NCBI GenBank assembly: GCA_900557435.1
Contig: USSH01000031.1
Span: 1-14,909, forward strand
DNA: 14,909 bases
Direction: 5' to 3'
DNA from: an uncultured Coprococcus sp.
GTDB lineage: Bacteria; Bacillota; Clostridia; Lachnospirales; Lachnospiraceae
A model generated the notes under the pieces. That model was not told the DNA's origin. It saw only the letters and a list, made by a program, of their open reading frames with translations, and ran no database searches. Positions 7,740 to 14,669 of the stretch are shown here, in pieces (within the stretch, counting starts at the first letter, position 1; every line of letters starts with the position of its first letter). The position numbers were made by a program, and so were the translations under genes.

Positions 7740-7748
7740 TATTATACA
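7740..7748 (+). promoter_or_regulatory. Possible -10 region of the mgtE leader promoter
   Basis: Overlapping TATTAT (7740-7745) and TATACA (7743-7748) lie about 30 bp before the leader ORF start. A -35 match is weak (TTTATT at 7717-7722, 17-bp spacer to the first hexamer). If used, transcription would start near 7752-7757 and give an mgtE leader of about 225 nt that includes the small ORF and hairpins. Confidence 0.35.
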
Positions 7749-7777
7749 TAAGAGTAAAAACAAAGGAGGCGGTATAT

Positions 7778-7855
7778 ATGGACAGTTGTGATAGTCATGG
7801 TCGAAGTACATATAACGATGGAACAGACCTGGATTATCTTCAGGTGTCTGTATAA
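7778..7855 (+). CDS. Putative 25-residue Asp-rich leader peptide upstream of mgtE
   Basis: A short ORF with an excellent ribosome site: AAAGGAGG (7762-7769) is 8 nt before ATG 7778, and TAA is at 7853-7855. The 25-residue product has five aspartates (positions 2, 5, 14, 17, 19), a single Cys at 4 and no hydrophobic segment. Codons 12 to 25 run through the 5' arm of the long leader hairpin (7813-7828), so translation would compete with RNA folding. This layout is that of a regulatory leader peptide. Enterobacterial Mg2+ transporter genes (mgtA with mgtL, mgtC with mgtP) use acidic or proline-rich leader ORFs to sense Mg2+ through ribosome behaviour. A similar role here is inference, and no homology to MgtL is seen. 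Confidence 0.55.
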   Translation: MDSCDSHGRSTYNDGTDLDYLQVSV

Positions 7856-7892
7856 GCGCTTTTTATATAAGGTCTAAGTCTGTCCATCGTTA
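7813..7892 (+). promoter_or_regulatory. mgtE leader long hairpin with alternative partners
   Basis: TAACGATGGA (7813-7822) and CAGAC (7824-7828) pair with GTCTG (7878-7882) and TCCATCGTTA (7883-7892). This makes a 15-bp stem with one bulged A. The CAGAC strand has two other possible partners: GTCTG at 7846-7850 (local hairpin also using CCTG/CAGG, 7828-7831 with 7841-7844) and AGGTCT at 7870-7875 (with AGACCT, 7825-7830). Such overlapping partners are typical of attenuators. The fold was done by hand, with no energy calculation. The M-box consensus was looked for and not found. Confidence 0.5.
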
Positions 7893-7922
7893 AAGAATGT
7901 CGCAACAAAGCAGTAGAGTTTG

Positions 7923-7949
7923 CGTAGCATTTGCTACGGTGGTTTTTTT
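7923..7949 (+). terminator. Terminator-like hairpin and T run in the mgtE leader
   Basis: CGTAGC (7923-7928) and GCTACG (7933-7938) form a 6-bp hairpin with an ATTT loop, followed by GTGG and a seven-T run (7943-7949). The 4-nt gap before the T run weakens this simple hairpin. A second pairing fits better against the T run: CCATCGT (7884-7890, inside the 3' arm of the upstream long hairpin) with ACGGTGG (7936-7942), 7 bp including one G-U, ending directly at the T run. The two pairings and the upstream long hairpin are mutually exclusive in part. The mgtE ATG is 32 bp after the T run, so this is placed as a leader attenuator. Confidence 0.5.
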
Positions 7950-7980
7950 ATGCCCTTTTTAGGGAGAATGGAGGCTTAGA

Positions 7981-9375
7981 ATGATGAAAGAGATATTGAA
8001 GGAACCAACATTTGCGCAGGATATCGTAGCGATAATAAGAAGTAGTTGTGACCGGGAGCAGCTGGTTGACAGACTGAAGGATTACCACGAGAAGGACATT
8101 GCACAGAGTCTGGAGTTGCTGACGAATGAGGAGAGAAAATCCCTGTATGACAGTCTTGATCCTGAGTGGATATCCAATATTTTCTCGTATATAGAGGAAC
8201 CAGAGGAGTATATACAGGAGCTGGGTATAGGCAGGCTGGCAGAAGTCATAAATGAGATGGATTCGGACGACGCTGTAGATCTTCTGGAGGATGTGGACGA
8301 AAAAGTCAAGAATCAGCTGCGACCGATACTTGACGAGGATCTGAAGGCAGACATCCGTCTCATAAATTCCTACGATGACGATGAGATAGGAAGTCTTATA
8401 ACCAACAATTATATAAGCATATCGAGGAATCTGACCATACGCCAGGCCATGCACGAGCTTGTACAGCAGGCTGGAGAAAAGGACAATATATCAACCCTCT
8501 ACGTGGTTGACGACAAGGGAAGGTTCTGTGGTGCCATAGATCTGAAGGATCTCATCATTGCCAGAGAGCATGACGAGCTGGACGATATAATCATTGATTC
8601 CTATCCGTATCTGATAGATCATGAGAAGATATCGGAGTGCATAGAAGATATCAAAGATTATGCGGAAGATTCCCTCCCTGTGCTGAACGGCGAAAAAAAG
8701 ATAATCGGTATCCTTACCGCACAGGATGTAATAGAGGCAGTGGACGATGAAATGGGCGATGACTATGCCAAGCTGGCAGGTCTGACTGCGGAGGAGGATC
8801 TGAAGGAGACAACATTTGAAAGCATGAAAAAACGTATGCCGTGGCTTATCATACTGTTGTTTCTGGGCATGGGAGTGTCCACGGTTGTCGGAGCATTTGA
8901 AGGCGTGGTGGCGGTGCTGCCGATCGTCATGTGTTTTCAGTCTCTCATCCTTGACATGGCGGGCAATGTCGGCACACAGTCCCTTGCTGTGACGATCCGT
9001 GTGCTCATGGATGAGAATCTGACCGGCAAGGAGAAAATGTCCCTTGTAGTCAAGGAGATGAGAGTTGGGTTTGGAAACGGTCTGATCCTGGGAGTATTAT
9101 CCCTGATCTTCCTTGGGGTATATATCGGAGTGTTCAAAGGCTTCACTATGGGAAAGGCGTTTATGATATCTGGCTGTGTTGGCGTATCACTGCTGGTGGC
9201 AATGGTCATATCAAGTTTGGTTGGAACCCTTGTACCTATGTTCTTTCACAAGATCAAGGTTGATCCGGCAGTTGCATCCGGCCCACTCATTACCACGGTA
9301 AATGATCTTGTGGCAGTTATCACATACTATGGACTTGCATGGCTGCTGCTCATACAGTGCATGCAAATTGTATAG
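7981..9375 (+). CDS. mgtE: Magnesium transporter MgtE
   Basis: A Mg2+-selective channel/transporter of the inner membrane, 464 residues. The N-terminal cytosolic helical domain (about 1-130) is acidic and contains the DSDDAVDLLED segment (94-104). Two CBS domains follow (about 138-200 and 203-262). In MgtE, Mg2+ binding by the N and CBS domains closes the pore. The membrane part begins near residue 286 after a connecting helix. It carries the conserved pore signature AGNVGTQS (327-334), VDPAVASGPLITTVND (427-442), and D442, equivalent to the pore Asp of Thermus MgtE by motif position. About five membrane segments are visible. GGAGG (7970-7974) precedes ATG 7981 by 6 nt; ATG 7984 is an alternative. 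The long leader upstream suggests control by attenuation. Confidence 0.95.
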   Translation: MMKEILKEPTFAQDIVAIIRSSCDREQLVDRLKDYHEKDIAQSLELLTNEERKSLYDSLDPEWISNIFSYIEEPEEYIQELGIGRLAEVINEMDSDDAVDLLEDVDEKVKNQLRPILDEDLKADIRLINSYDDDEIGSLITNNYISISRNLTIRQAMHELVQQAGEKDNISTLYVVDDKGRFCGAIDLKDLIIAREHDELDDIIIDSYPYLIDHEKISECIEDIKDYAEDSLPVLNGEKKIIGILTAQDVIEAVDDEMGDDYAKLAGLTAEEDLKETTFESMKKRMPWLIILLFLGMGVSTVVGAFEGVVAVLPIVMCFQSLILDMAGNVGTQSLAVTIRVLMDENLTGKEKMSLVVKEMRVGFGNGLILGVLSLIFLGVYIGVFKGFTMGKAFMISGCVGVSLLVAMVISSLVGTLVPMFFHKIKVDPAVASGPLITTVNDLVAVITYYGLAWLLLIQCMQIV

Positions 9376-9392
9376 AGATATATAGCAGAAAA

Positions 9393-9442
9393 TATTCGGG
9401 GCAGCATCACTTTATAACAGTAAAGTGATGCTGCCCCGAATA
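9393..9442 (+). terminator. 22-bp perfect hairpin after mgtE (terminator, possibly bidirectional)
   Basis: Arms 9393-9414 and 9421-9442 are perfectly complementary (core GGGGCAGCATCAC) around a 6-nt loop TAACAG. It lies 17 bp after the mgtE stop. The + strand tail is only moderately T-rich (TACTTGTTGTCATT), so it is not a textbook terminator. On the - strand the tail is ATATTTTCTGC. Its place between mgtE and the iorA promoter makes termination of mgtE the most likely role. Confidence 0.65.
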
Positions 9443-9446
9443 CTTG

Positions 9447-9475
9447 TTGTCATTAAAAGCTGTGGAGGGTATAAT
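9447..9475 (+). promoter_or_regulatory. Sigma-A type promoter of iorAB
   Basis: TTGTCA (9447-9452) and a perfect TATAAT (9470-9475) are separated by 17 bp. This is one mismatch from the vegetative consensus and the best promoter seen in the window. The start of transcription should be near 9482, giving a 5' leader of about 98 nt before iorA. The -35 begins 4 bp after the mgtE hairpin. Confidence 0.8.
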
Positions 9476-9510
9476 ATCGAAATATAAGAGAATTTATAAA
9501 ATGGCTGTCT

Positions 9511-9561
9511 GACTTGAGAGATCAGCTCTGAATCATAATTTAGAGATATGTCACTCAAATC
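9511..9561 (+). promoter_or_regulatory. Two-tier stem-loop in the iorA 5' leader
   Basis: An inner 8-bp stem CTCTGAAT/ATTTAGAG (9526-9533 with 9538-9545, one G-U, loop CATA) is enclosed by an outer stem GACTTGAG/CTCAAATC (9511-9518 with 9554-9561, one mismatch). An internal loop of 7 by 8 nt separates them. It ends 7 nt before the iorA ribosome site (AAGGA 9569-9573). I recognise no known riboswitch class; found by hand folding only. Confidence 0.3.
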
Positions 9562-9579
9562 GGGCGGGAAGGAATTGTT

Positions 9580-11373
9580 ATGAGAAAAGAATATGTTATG
9601 GGTAACGGAGCCATAGCCCTTGGCGCGCTTGCGGCGGGACTGAATCTGGTGGCAGGATATCCGGGAACTCCATCTTCGGAGATACTGGAGACAGTGGCGA
9701 AATATCCGCATGACGGAGTCCATGTGGAGTGGTCGGTAAATGAGAAAGCGGCTATGGAGGTTGCCGCCAGTGCATCATATAGTGGAGCGAGGACACTTGT
9801 GACCATGAAACAGGTGGGCCTCAACGTGGCATCGGATCCGCTTATGTCGCTGGCGTATGTTGGGATAAAGGGTGGAATGGTCATCGTGTCTGCGGACGAT
9901 CCGGGACCGATATCGTCACAGACGGAGCAGGATACGAGGATGTTTGCAGACTTCTGCAGGATCCCGGTATTTGACCCGTCGACTCCTGAGGAGGCATATC
10001 AGATGATACAGGATGCATTTGACTACTCGGAGAAATACAAGACACCGGTTCTGTTCAGGCCGACAACAAGAGTGTGTCATGCATACGCATCCATAGAGGT
10101 AAAAGACGAGTGGAAGGCAAAGGAATATGAGGGATTTGTAAAGGATTCAAAGAAATGGGTCATCTTCCCGAGATTGTCATTTGCCAATCATGCCATGATA
10201 GAAAAAAGAAATGTAGAGATCGGGGACGACTTCGGCAGCTACTCCATGAATACGGTGGAGGGCAGCGGCAGCAAGGCGGTATTCGCATCGGGAATCAGCT
10301 ACTGCTATGCAAAGGAGACGCTTAAGAATGTGCCTGATGTGAAGCTGGTCCGTATAGCAACGCCACATCCGTTCCCTGAGCAGTTCGTGAAGAATGCGCT
10401 GGACGGAGTGACGGAGGTCATGTGTCTTGAGGAGCTCAGCCCATACATAGAGAATCAGATATTACGCCTTGCAGGCAAATATCATATGGATATAGATGTC
10501 AGAGGAAAGCAGACCGGGGATGTACCGGCGAGCGGAGAGCTTTCTACCAACAAGGCTGCAGATATCCTGTGTGATTTCCTTGATCTTGAGAAGACTTCTC
10601 AGGTGGATGTGTCAGATGCACCTGAACTTCCTGTGAGACCTCCGGTGCTGTGTGCAGGATGCCCTCACAGAGCGTCATTTTACGCGGTAAAGAAGGCGAT
10701 GGTTGGAAGAAAGAGCTACTTCTGCGGAGATATCGGATGCTATACACTTGGAAATGCCATGCCGCTTGACATGGTGGATACCTGTCTGTGCATGGGCGCC
10801 GGGATCACCATGGCGCAGGGCTTCCACTGGGTGGATGAAGATGGCGTGTGCTTTGCATTTGTGGGAGACTCCACATTCTTTGCATCGGGTATGACAGGCG
10901 TGGTAAATGCAGTTTACAATGATGCGAATATGATCCTGTGTGTGCTCGACAACTCGACCACAGCCATGACGGGACACCAGCCACATCCGGGAACGGGACG
11001 CAACATGATGGGTCAGTTCGTGGACAAGGTGAGCATACAGAAGGTACTCGAGGGAATCGGAGTGAAGAAGATAGTCACTGTTGATCCGCTTGATCTTGAG
11101 GCCAGCGTAGCGGCAGTTAAAGAGTGCGCGGATATCAGAGGAGTTAAGGCGATCATTTTCAAGTCGCCTTGTATAGCCATCACCAAGCCATCAGGCAAGA
11201 TGGAGATATCCGAAAAGTGCATACAGTGTAAGAAATGTATCAGAGAGATAGGCTGCCCTGCGATCATCCTTAAGGATGGCAAGGTGGCGATAGATGAAAG
11301 CCTGTGTACGGGATGTGGTCTGTGCGCACAGATCTGTCCGGTGGGTGCGATAGGAGGTGCTTGCAATGAATAA
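9580..11373 (+). CDS. iorA: Indolepyruvate ferredoxin oxidoreductase, alpha subunit
   Basis: Large subunit of the O2-sensitive enzyme that converts aryl 2-oxoacids (indolepyruvate, phenylpyruvate, hydroxyphenylpyruvate) plus CoA to arylacetyl-CoA, CO2 and reduced ferredoxin. The 597-residue length is close to the family norm. Domains in order: pyrimidine-binding domain (about 1-180, with GYPGTPSSE 26-34), a transketolase-C-like domain (about 230-340), the TPP pyrophosphate domain (about 355-535, with CAGCPHR 358-364 and GDS 429-431 to DN 457-458), then a C-terminal two-cluster ferredoxin domain. Cluster cysteines are C547, C550, C553, C559 and C576, C579, C582, C586. AAGGA (9569-9573) precedes ATG 9580 by 6 nt. 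The gene overlaps iorB by 8 bp. Confidence 0.96.
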   Translation: MRKEYVMGNGAIALGALAAGLNLVAGYPGTPSSEILETVAKYPHDGVHVEWSVNEKAAMEVAASASYSGARTLVTMKQVGLNVASDPLMSLAYVGIKGGMVIVSADDPGPISSQTEQDTRMFADFCRIPVFDPSTPEEAYQMIQDAFDYSEKYKTPVLFRPTTRVCHAYASIEVKDEWKAKEYEGFVKDSKKWVIFPRLSFANHAMIEKRNVEIGDDFGSYSMNTVEGSGSKAVFASGISYCYAKETLKNVPDVKLVRIATPHPFPEQFVKNALDGVTEVMCLEELSPYIENQILRLAGKYHMDIDVRGKQTGDVPASGELSTNKAADILCDFLDLEKTSQVDVSDAPELPVRPPVLCAGCPHRASFYAVKKAMVGRKSYFCGDIGCYTLGNAMPLDMVDTCLCMGAGITMAQGFHWVDEDGVCFAFVGDSTFFASGMTGVVNAVYNDANMILCVLDNSTTAMTGHQPHPGTGRNMMGQFVDKVSIQKVLEGIGVKKIVTVDPLDLEASVAAVKECADIRGVKAIIFKSPCIAITKPSGKMEISEKCIQCKKCIREIGCPAIILKDGKVAIDESLCTGCGLCAQICPVGAIGGACNE

Positions 11374-11938
11374 GGATATTCTGGTCTGCGGTGTAGGCGG
11401 ACAGGGAACGGTTCTTGCGTCCAAGCTCATCGCATCGGCGTATATGGCAAAGGGCGAGACGGTACATTCGGCGGAGACTATAGGAATGGCGCAGAGAGGC
11501 GGAAGTGTCACGAGCCATGTGAGGATCGGTGAGGCGTATTCACCACTCATAGCCCAGGGCGGTGCTGACATTATACTTGCGTTTGAGCCTGCAGAGGCGG
11601 TGCGCAACCTGGCTTATCTGAAAAAGGGAGGAATCGTCATCACCAACAACGTCCCGGTGAAACCGGCGACGGACTCGCTCATGAATTCAGGCTACGAGGC
11701 ACAGCCGATGCTTGACTATCTGAAGGACAAATGCGATTGCATAGTCATGGACGGCGCGGCGATAAGCCGTGAATTTGGTTCGGCAAAGTTCTACAATATA
11801 GCACTTCTTGGAGTTGCAGTTGCCAGTGGCAGACTTGGACTTGACGAGGCGGACATCATATCAGCCATTGAGAATGGAGTGAATCCGAAGTTTGTAGAGG
11901 TGAACAAGAAAGTATTTGAATATGCGATGAAGATGTAG
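11366..11938 (+). CDS. iorB: Indolepyruvate ferredoxin oxidoreductase, beta subunit
   Basis: Small subunit of IOR, 190 residues, the gamma-type domain of the 2-oxoacid:ferredoxin oxidoreductase superfamily. The glycine-rich GVGGQG motif is at residues 9-14, followed by the family block AETIGMAQRGGSVTSHVRIG and later ILAFEPAEAVRNL. ATG 11366 is selected over an in-frame GTG 11357, because AGGAGG (11352-11357) is 8 nt before the ATG. It overlaps the iorA end (11366-11373), which fits coupled translation and 1:1 assembly. paaK follows after 104 bp with no obvious terminator. Confidence 0.95.
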   Translation: MNKDILVCGVGGQGTVLASKLIASAYMAKGETVHSAETIGMAQRGGSVTSHVRIGEAYSPLIAQGGADIILAFEPAEAVRNLAYLKKGGIVITNNVPVKPATDSLMNSGYEAQPMLDYLKDKCDCIVMDGAAISREFGSAKFYNIALLGVAVASGRLGLDEADIISAIENGVNPKFVEVNKKVFEYAMKM

Positions 11939-12042
11939 TTGGCGTGACATATAAGTGATTTCAGCATGGGATGCATCGGCCTTTGAAAGTATAAAGTGTA
12001 TTTTCAGTGGGCTGACAAAAGGGAAAAGGAGAGTAAAAAATT

Positions 12043-13284
12043 ATGAAGTTAAATGACACACAGCTCAGTCAGGTGGACGCACAGATAAAGAGACTTGTAA
12101 AGACTGACAGCTATTATGGTAAGAAGTACAGAGAGCTTGGTATAACAGATGTGACAAGTCAGGAGGCATTTGAGGAGCTTCCGTTTTCAAGCAAGGACGA
12201 CCTGAGAAATGCTTATCCACTGGGAATACAGGCTGTTCCAGATGAGGAAGTGGTCCGTATACATTCATCTTCAGGAACAACAGGAAAGCCGGTCATCATA
12301 CCTTACACAGCAAAGGATGTCGATGACTGGGCAATCATGTTCGCAAGATGCTACGAGACGGCAGGAGTGACAAAGAAAGACCGAGTGCATATCACTCCGG
12401 GATATGGTCTGTGGACAGCTGGAATAGGATTTCAGGCAGGCGCGGAGAAGCTTGGCGCCATGGTGATCCCTATGGGTCCTGGAAATACTGACAAGCAATT
12501 ACAGATGATGATGGATCTGAAGAGTACAGTACTGACAGCGACATCATCATACGCACTTCTTCTTGCAGAGGAGATAGATAAGAGAGGTCTCAAGGACAAG
12601 ATATATCTGAAGAAGGGCGTATTTGGCTCGGAGCGCTGGAGTGAGAAGAAGAGAAAGTATATAAAAGAGAAGCTTGGAATAGAGCTGTATGATATATATG
12701 GACTTACAGAGATCTATGGACCTGGTATCGGAATAAGCTGCGATGCCCAGAATGGAATGCACTATTGGGATGATTATGTTTATATAGAGATAATAGATCC
12801 GAAGACCGGAAAGACTCTCCCTGACGGAGAGGAGGGAGAGATCGTTATCACTACTCTGGTTAAGGAGGGAGCTCCACTCATCCGTTTCAGGACACACGAT
12901 ATATCAAGGATCATTCCGGGTGAGTGTCCATGCGGAAGAAAGCATCCTAGACTGGATATCATCAAGGGCAGAAGTGATGATATGTTCAAGGTACACGGCG
13001 TAAATATGTTCCCAAGTCAGGTTGAGGAGCTGCTTGCACTTGTGGATGGAGTGCCAAGCGAGTACACCATAAATATAGCCCATGATGAGCCAGCCAATAA
13101 GGATATCATGCTGGTTACAGTCGAGGCCGAGGGACGTGTAGATTTTGAACAGACAGGACGTCAGATCAGAGATCTGTTCAAGTCAAGGATCGGAGTTACA
13201 CCGAAGATCACTGTTGTCCCTGTTGGAACACTGCCTAGAAGTGAGAAGAAGACACAGCGTGTCATTGACCATCGTGAGCAGTGA
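12043..13284 (+). CDS. paaK: Phenylacetate-CoA ligase family protein
   Basis: An AMP-forming adenylating enzyme of the PaaK type, 413 residues (family about 420-440). Motifs: P-loop SSSGTTGKP (75-83), substrate-region YGLWTAG (121-127), the YGLTE adenine/Mg motif (219-223), RFRTHD (281-286), CPCGRKHPRL (295-304), hinge KGRSDDMFKVHG (308-319), and a C-terminal lysine pair in RSEKKTQRV (399-407) carrying the expected catalytic Lys. Next to iorAB it most likely works on arylacetates. In a fermenting anaerobe it could run towards arylacetate plus ATP, completing energy-yielding oxidation of aromatic amino acids, or the other way to supply arylacetyl-CoA for IOR in reverse. The direction is inference. 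AAGGAG (12026-12031) is 11 nt from the ATG, a long spacing. Confidence 0.93.
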   Translation: MKLNDTQLSQVDAQIKRLVKTDSYYGKKYRELGITDVTSQEAFEELPFSSKDDLRNAYPLGIQAVPDEEVVRIHSSSGTTGKPVIIPYTAKDVDDWAIMFARCYETAGVTKKDRVHITPGYGLWTAGIGFQAGAEKLGAMVIPMGPGNTDKQLQMMMDLKSTVLTATSSYALLLAEEIDKRGLKDKIYLKKGVFGSERWSEKKRKYIKEKLGIELYDIYGLTEIYGPGIGISCDAQNGMHYWDDYVYIEIIDPKTGKTLPDGEEGEIVITTLVKEGAPLIRFRTHDISRIIPGECPCGRKHPRLDIIKGRSDDMFKVHGVNMFPSQVEELLALVDGVPSEYTINIAHDEPANKDIMLVTVEAEGRVDFEQTGRQIRDLFKSRIGVTPKITVVPVGTLPRSEKKTQRVIDHREQ

Positions 13285-13309
13285 TATTTTTAGAAGGGAT
13301 ATTATATTT

Positions 13310-14026
13310 ATGAATTCAATCAATATAGCAGCTTGTATAGTTGCGTTTTTACTTGGGGTGATGCTTTTCACTCTGGCGAATGAGATCATACTCAAGCTGC
13401 CGAACAATGAGAATATCTTCAAGGGAAAGCCAAAGAGCTTTGAAAAGTTTTCTCCGAGATGTCTGTTCATACAGATACTTGGTGGAGTGTTCGGAGTGCT
13501 TATGGTGTGGCAGTTTGGTGTGAGCCTTGAGGCGGTCACGGTATTCCTGTTCTTTGCACTGCTGACTATCATCACGTTTATAGACGCTGACACCATGGAG
13601 ATACCATTTGTGCTGAATGTGTGCATACTGGTACTTGGAGTTATATCTATCTTCACAAGAGGGGGATTTTCCCTGACGGGCGGAGATCTCTCGCTTGTGA
13701 GCAGACTCATAGGAATGATATGTGTGAGTCTTCCACTGTTCCTGATAGTGCTGGTTATCCCGGATGGCTTTGGTGGCGGAGATATCAAGCTCATGTTTGC
13801 CGCAGGATTCTTCCTTGGCTGGAAGGCTACGGTCATAGCATTCTTTATCGGACTCATCATTGGTGGATGCCAGGGTGCTATCTTGCTGATAAGACGTAAG
13901 AAAGGCAAAGATGAGCATTTTGCATTTGGCCCGGCGCTCAGCGTGGGACTGATGATCGCGACATTTGCGGGATCACAGATGATGAACAGTTATATAAATG
14001 TCATCAAGGCATCGTTTTATGCGTAG
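13310..14026 (+). CDS. Type IV prepilin peptidase (A24 family)
   Basis: A polytopic membrane aspartic protease of the GXGD type, 238 residues from ATG 13310 (AAGGG 13294-13298, spacing 11). The two catalytic aspartates are visible in IDADTMEIP (91-99, D92/D94) and GGGDIK (155-160, D158). The conserved late block FGPAL is at 206-210. About seven hydrophobic segments are seen. The N-terminal methyltransferase region is short and lacks the paired CxxC zinc motifs of larger PilD-type enzymes; only one Cys (51) is present there. It therefore resembles compact peptidases that process pilin-like or competence (ComGC-like) preproteins. No pilin or assembly genes are visible here, and the link to paaK looks positional. 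An in-frame upstream extension to 13145 lies inside paaK and is rejected. Confidence 0.9.
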   Translation: MNSINIAACIVAFLLGVMLFTLANEIILKLPNNENIFKGKPKSFEKFSPRCLFIQILGGVFGVLMVWQFGVSLEAVTVFLFFALLTIITFIDADTMEIPFVLNVCILVLGVISIFTRGGFSLTGGDLSLVSRLIGMICVSLPLFLIVLVIPDGFGGGDIKLMFAAGFFLGWKATVIAFFIGLIIGGCQGAILLIRRKKGKDEHFAFGPALSVGLMIATFAGSQMMNSYINVIKASFYA

Positions 14027-14034
14027 AGGTGATT

Positions 14035-14079
14035 AAGGCGGCAGAGCATACATGAAAATGTGAGTTTGCTGCCTTTTTT
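14035..14079 (+). terminator. Intrinsic terminator after the prepilin peptidase gene
   Basis: AAGGCGGCA (14035-14043) pairs with TGCTGCCTT (14067-14075) with one G-U. An inner ACAT-GAAA-ATGT hairpin (14050-14061) stabilises the loop, and the 3' arm runs into six T residues (14074-14079). It starts 8 bp after the peptidase stop and probably ends the iorAB-paaK-peptidase transcript. Confidence 0.85.
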
Positions 14080-14117
14080 AATATTCTAAGAATTTAGATG
14101 AGGTATGGAGAAGCGTT

Positions 14118-14669
14118 ATGGGGTTAAAATATAATTTTGAAGGTGAAGAAGAACCGACACAATTTTTCATAGACAAAGAACAGCAGGGATTGAAACCATC
14201 AGAAAGTCAATATATAGCTCGCTCTTTTTTCGGTCAGGTAAATATACTCATGAACAAAAATGATCTGAGTTATAGTGATATGGAGAAAATGATCGGATTA
14301 AAAGAAAGCACGATAAAAAATAACATGTCTACTCCGTATAAGTCTAATGGAGAGAGAAATCCTAATTACAGATATCCGGCATTCAGTACCGTTATAGCTG
14401 TGGCGATTATTTTTGAAATGGAAATAGATGAAGTGAACAATCTTTTGGACTCTGCGGATATGGCACCACTCAAGCTGTGGCGATATAACAGAGGTGACGA
14501 TATAATATTAAAATTCTATCCTCAGATTTTATCGGAGATAAGGGAAAAGAAAAAAGCCGGTCAAAGGACAAATGAATTGGACTCAATAGTAGAGATGAAC
14601 AAGAGTTTCAAAAAGAGAACCGGTAAATATCTGATTTCAGGGGGATTTTATGAAGATGATGGCAAGTAA
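14118..14669 (+). CDS. XRE-like helix-turn-helix hypothetical protein
   Basis: A 183-residue protein that I do not recognise as a named family. Residues about 38-118 look like an XRE/Cro-type DNA-binding domain. A predicted helix-turn-helix falls around LSYSDMEKMIGLKESTIKNN (50-69), followed by a helix resembling the family tail (STVIAVAIIFEMEIDEVNNLL, about 90-110). The C-terminal third is lysine-rich and helical (138-170). GGAG (14107-14110) lies 7 nt before the ATG. Composition is more AT-rich than in the preceding metabolic genes. It overlaps the next gene by 20 bp, so the two likely act together. A regulator or a phage/mobile-element protein are both possible. Confidence 0.6.
   Translation: MGLKYNFEGEEEPTQFFIDKEQQGLKPSESQYIARSFFGQVNILMNKNDLSYSDMEKMIGLKESTIKNNMSTPYKSNGERNPNYRYPAFSTVIAVAIIFEMEIDEVNNLLDSADMAPLKLWRYNRGDDIILKFYPQILSEIREKKKAGQRTNELDSIVEMNKSFKKRTGKYLISGGFYEDDGK

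Noticed and set aside
7640..7980. M-box (ykoK) Mg2+ riboswitch expected in front of mgtE
   Set aside because: The conserved GTTAGGTGAGGCTCCT-type core and the later M-box blocks are not present; the leader has a different set of stems and a small ORF.
7948..8454. 168-codon open frame on the - strand within mgtE
   Set aside because: Antisense to a well-supported transporter domain; no ribosome site or recognisable protein features.
13145..13309. Extended prepilin peptidase frame starting inside paaK
   Set aside because: It lies in another frame of the conserved PaaK C-terminus; a ribosome site and ATG at 13310 start directly before the first membrane segment.
13183..13908. 241-codon open frame on the - strand across the peptidase gene
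   Set aside because: It is an antisense shadow of paaK and the peptidase, both supported by motifs; its translation is Ser/Pro/Ile-rich and without family features.
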